Shown: in pieces, positions 5,790 through 6,036 of the stretch
How positions within the stretch are numbered: the stretch's first letter is position 1
Layout of the letters: every line of letters starts with the position of its first letter
Assembly: GCA_046484825.1 (NCBI GenBank)
Contig: JAWOIE010000004.1
Location: 1-6,036 of the forward strand
From: CAJYAN01 sp046484825
Lineage (GTDB): Bacteria > Pseudomonadota > Gammaproteobacteria > UBA6429 > Thiohalophilaceae
Length of the DNA: 6,036 nucleotides
Reading direction: 5' to 3'
Position numbers and translations under genes: made by a program
Notes under the pieces: model-generated
The model's input: only the letters and a program-made list of their open reading frames with translations
Told to the model about the DNA's origin: nothing
Database searches by the model: none

Positions 5790-6036
5790 ATGACCTCGAA
5801 AATAATGCTACTGCGGCATGGCAAACCCGAGTTTGACCTGTTCAGCGCAGGCCGGGACCCGTATGCCGCCGCCCAATTGTCACAGGTCATCCGGCGTTAT
5901 ACGCAAAGCCCCATTGCCCCCGCGCCGCCGCCCCCGGTGCACGCACTGCAACATGCCCGGGACTGCCGGGCGATTGTCTGTAGTGACCTGAGACGTTCCC
6001 TGGAATCCGCCACGCGGCTGGGCCATGAACACAAAC
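5790..6036 (+). CDS. Histidine phosphatase family protein (3' truncated by window)
   Basis: The frame stays open from the ATG at 5790 to the window end, giving 82 complete residues. It begins MTSKIMLLRHGKPEF: the LRHG motif holds the catalytic histidine (His10) that becomes phosphorylated, with Arg9 in the phosphate pocket. CSDLRRSLESA (about 66-76) matches the second family block S.L.R..ETA, with another pocket arginine. The usual 'LT..G..QA' segment is not obvious; in its place is a stretch with AAQLSQVIRRY and a proline-rich PAPPPP (47-52). Relatives include phosphoglycerate mutase-like enzymes, alpha-ribazole phosphatase and SixA; the substrate cannot be told. No Shine-Dalgarno sequence is evident before the ATG, and a later in-frame ATG at 5805 would leave too few residues before RHG. 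The C-terminal half, with the second catalytic histidine, lies outside the window. Confidence 0.85.
   Translation, partial: MTSKIMLLRHGKPEFDLFSAGRDPYAAAQLSQVIRRYTQSPIAPAPPPPVHALQHARDCRAIVCSDLRRSLESATRLGHEHK

Overview
The window looks like chromosomal DNA of a GC-rich gammaproteobacterium, plausibly one of the sulfur-oxidising or otherwise respiratory environmental lineages. This is an inference from codon use and from the gene set (AAA_32-type Lon-like protease, NnrS, a divergent Usp-like protein). No rRNA, tRNA or other taxonomic marker is present. Coding density is high, and nothing suggests a mobile element, CRISPR array or prophage.

Layout from left to right. (1) Positions 2-682 (+) hold the 3' part of a multi-pass membrane protein of the lysylphosphatidylglycerol-synthase-TM/YbhN flippase-like family, cut by the window edge. 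(2) Positions 676-1164 (-) hold a small membrane protein of the CDP-archaeol synthase (CarS/DUF46) family, tail-to-tail with gene 1 and overlapping it by 7 bp. (3) An 88-bp divergent spacer (1165-1252) carries an inverted repeat whose two arms supply a -10-like hexamer on each strand. (4) Positions 1253-3691 (+) hold an ~812-residue Lon-like protease with an intact Ser-Lys dyad but a degenerate Walker A. (5) Positions 3663-4418 (+) hold a Usp-like protein with two degenerate halves, whose start lies inside the acidic-tail codons of the protease gene. (6) A 137-bp spacer contains three successive inverted repeats. (7) Positions 4556-5752 (+) hold NnrS, a polytopic haem/copper membrane protein linked to NO stress. 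(8) From 5790 (+) a histidine phosphatase family gene begins and runs off the window.

Functionally there seem to be two blocks. The left block is membrane lipid related: a flippase-like protein facing a CTP-dependent polar-lipid nucleotidyltransferase homologue. The right block, all on the plus strand, reads like a stress cluster: protein quality control (Lon-like), a Usp-like partner that is probably translationally coupled to it, then NnrS and a phosphatase. The close Lon/Usp pairing is seen directly; the idea that the whole right block serves one stress response is inference.

No clearly new system is visible. The most interesting items are a bacterial CarS homologue, a Lon-like protease with a non-canonical nucleotide-binding loop overlapping an orphan Usp-like gene, and the symmetric sequence elements in both intergenic spacers.
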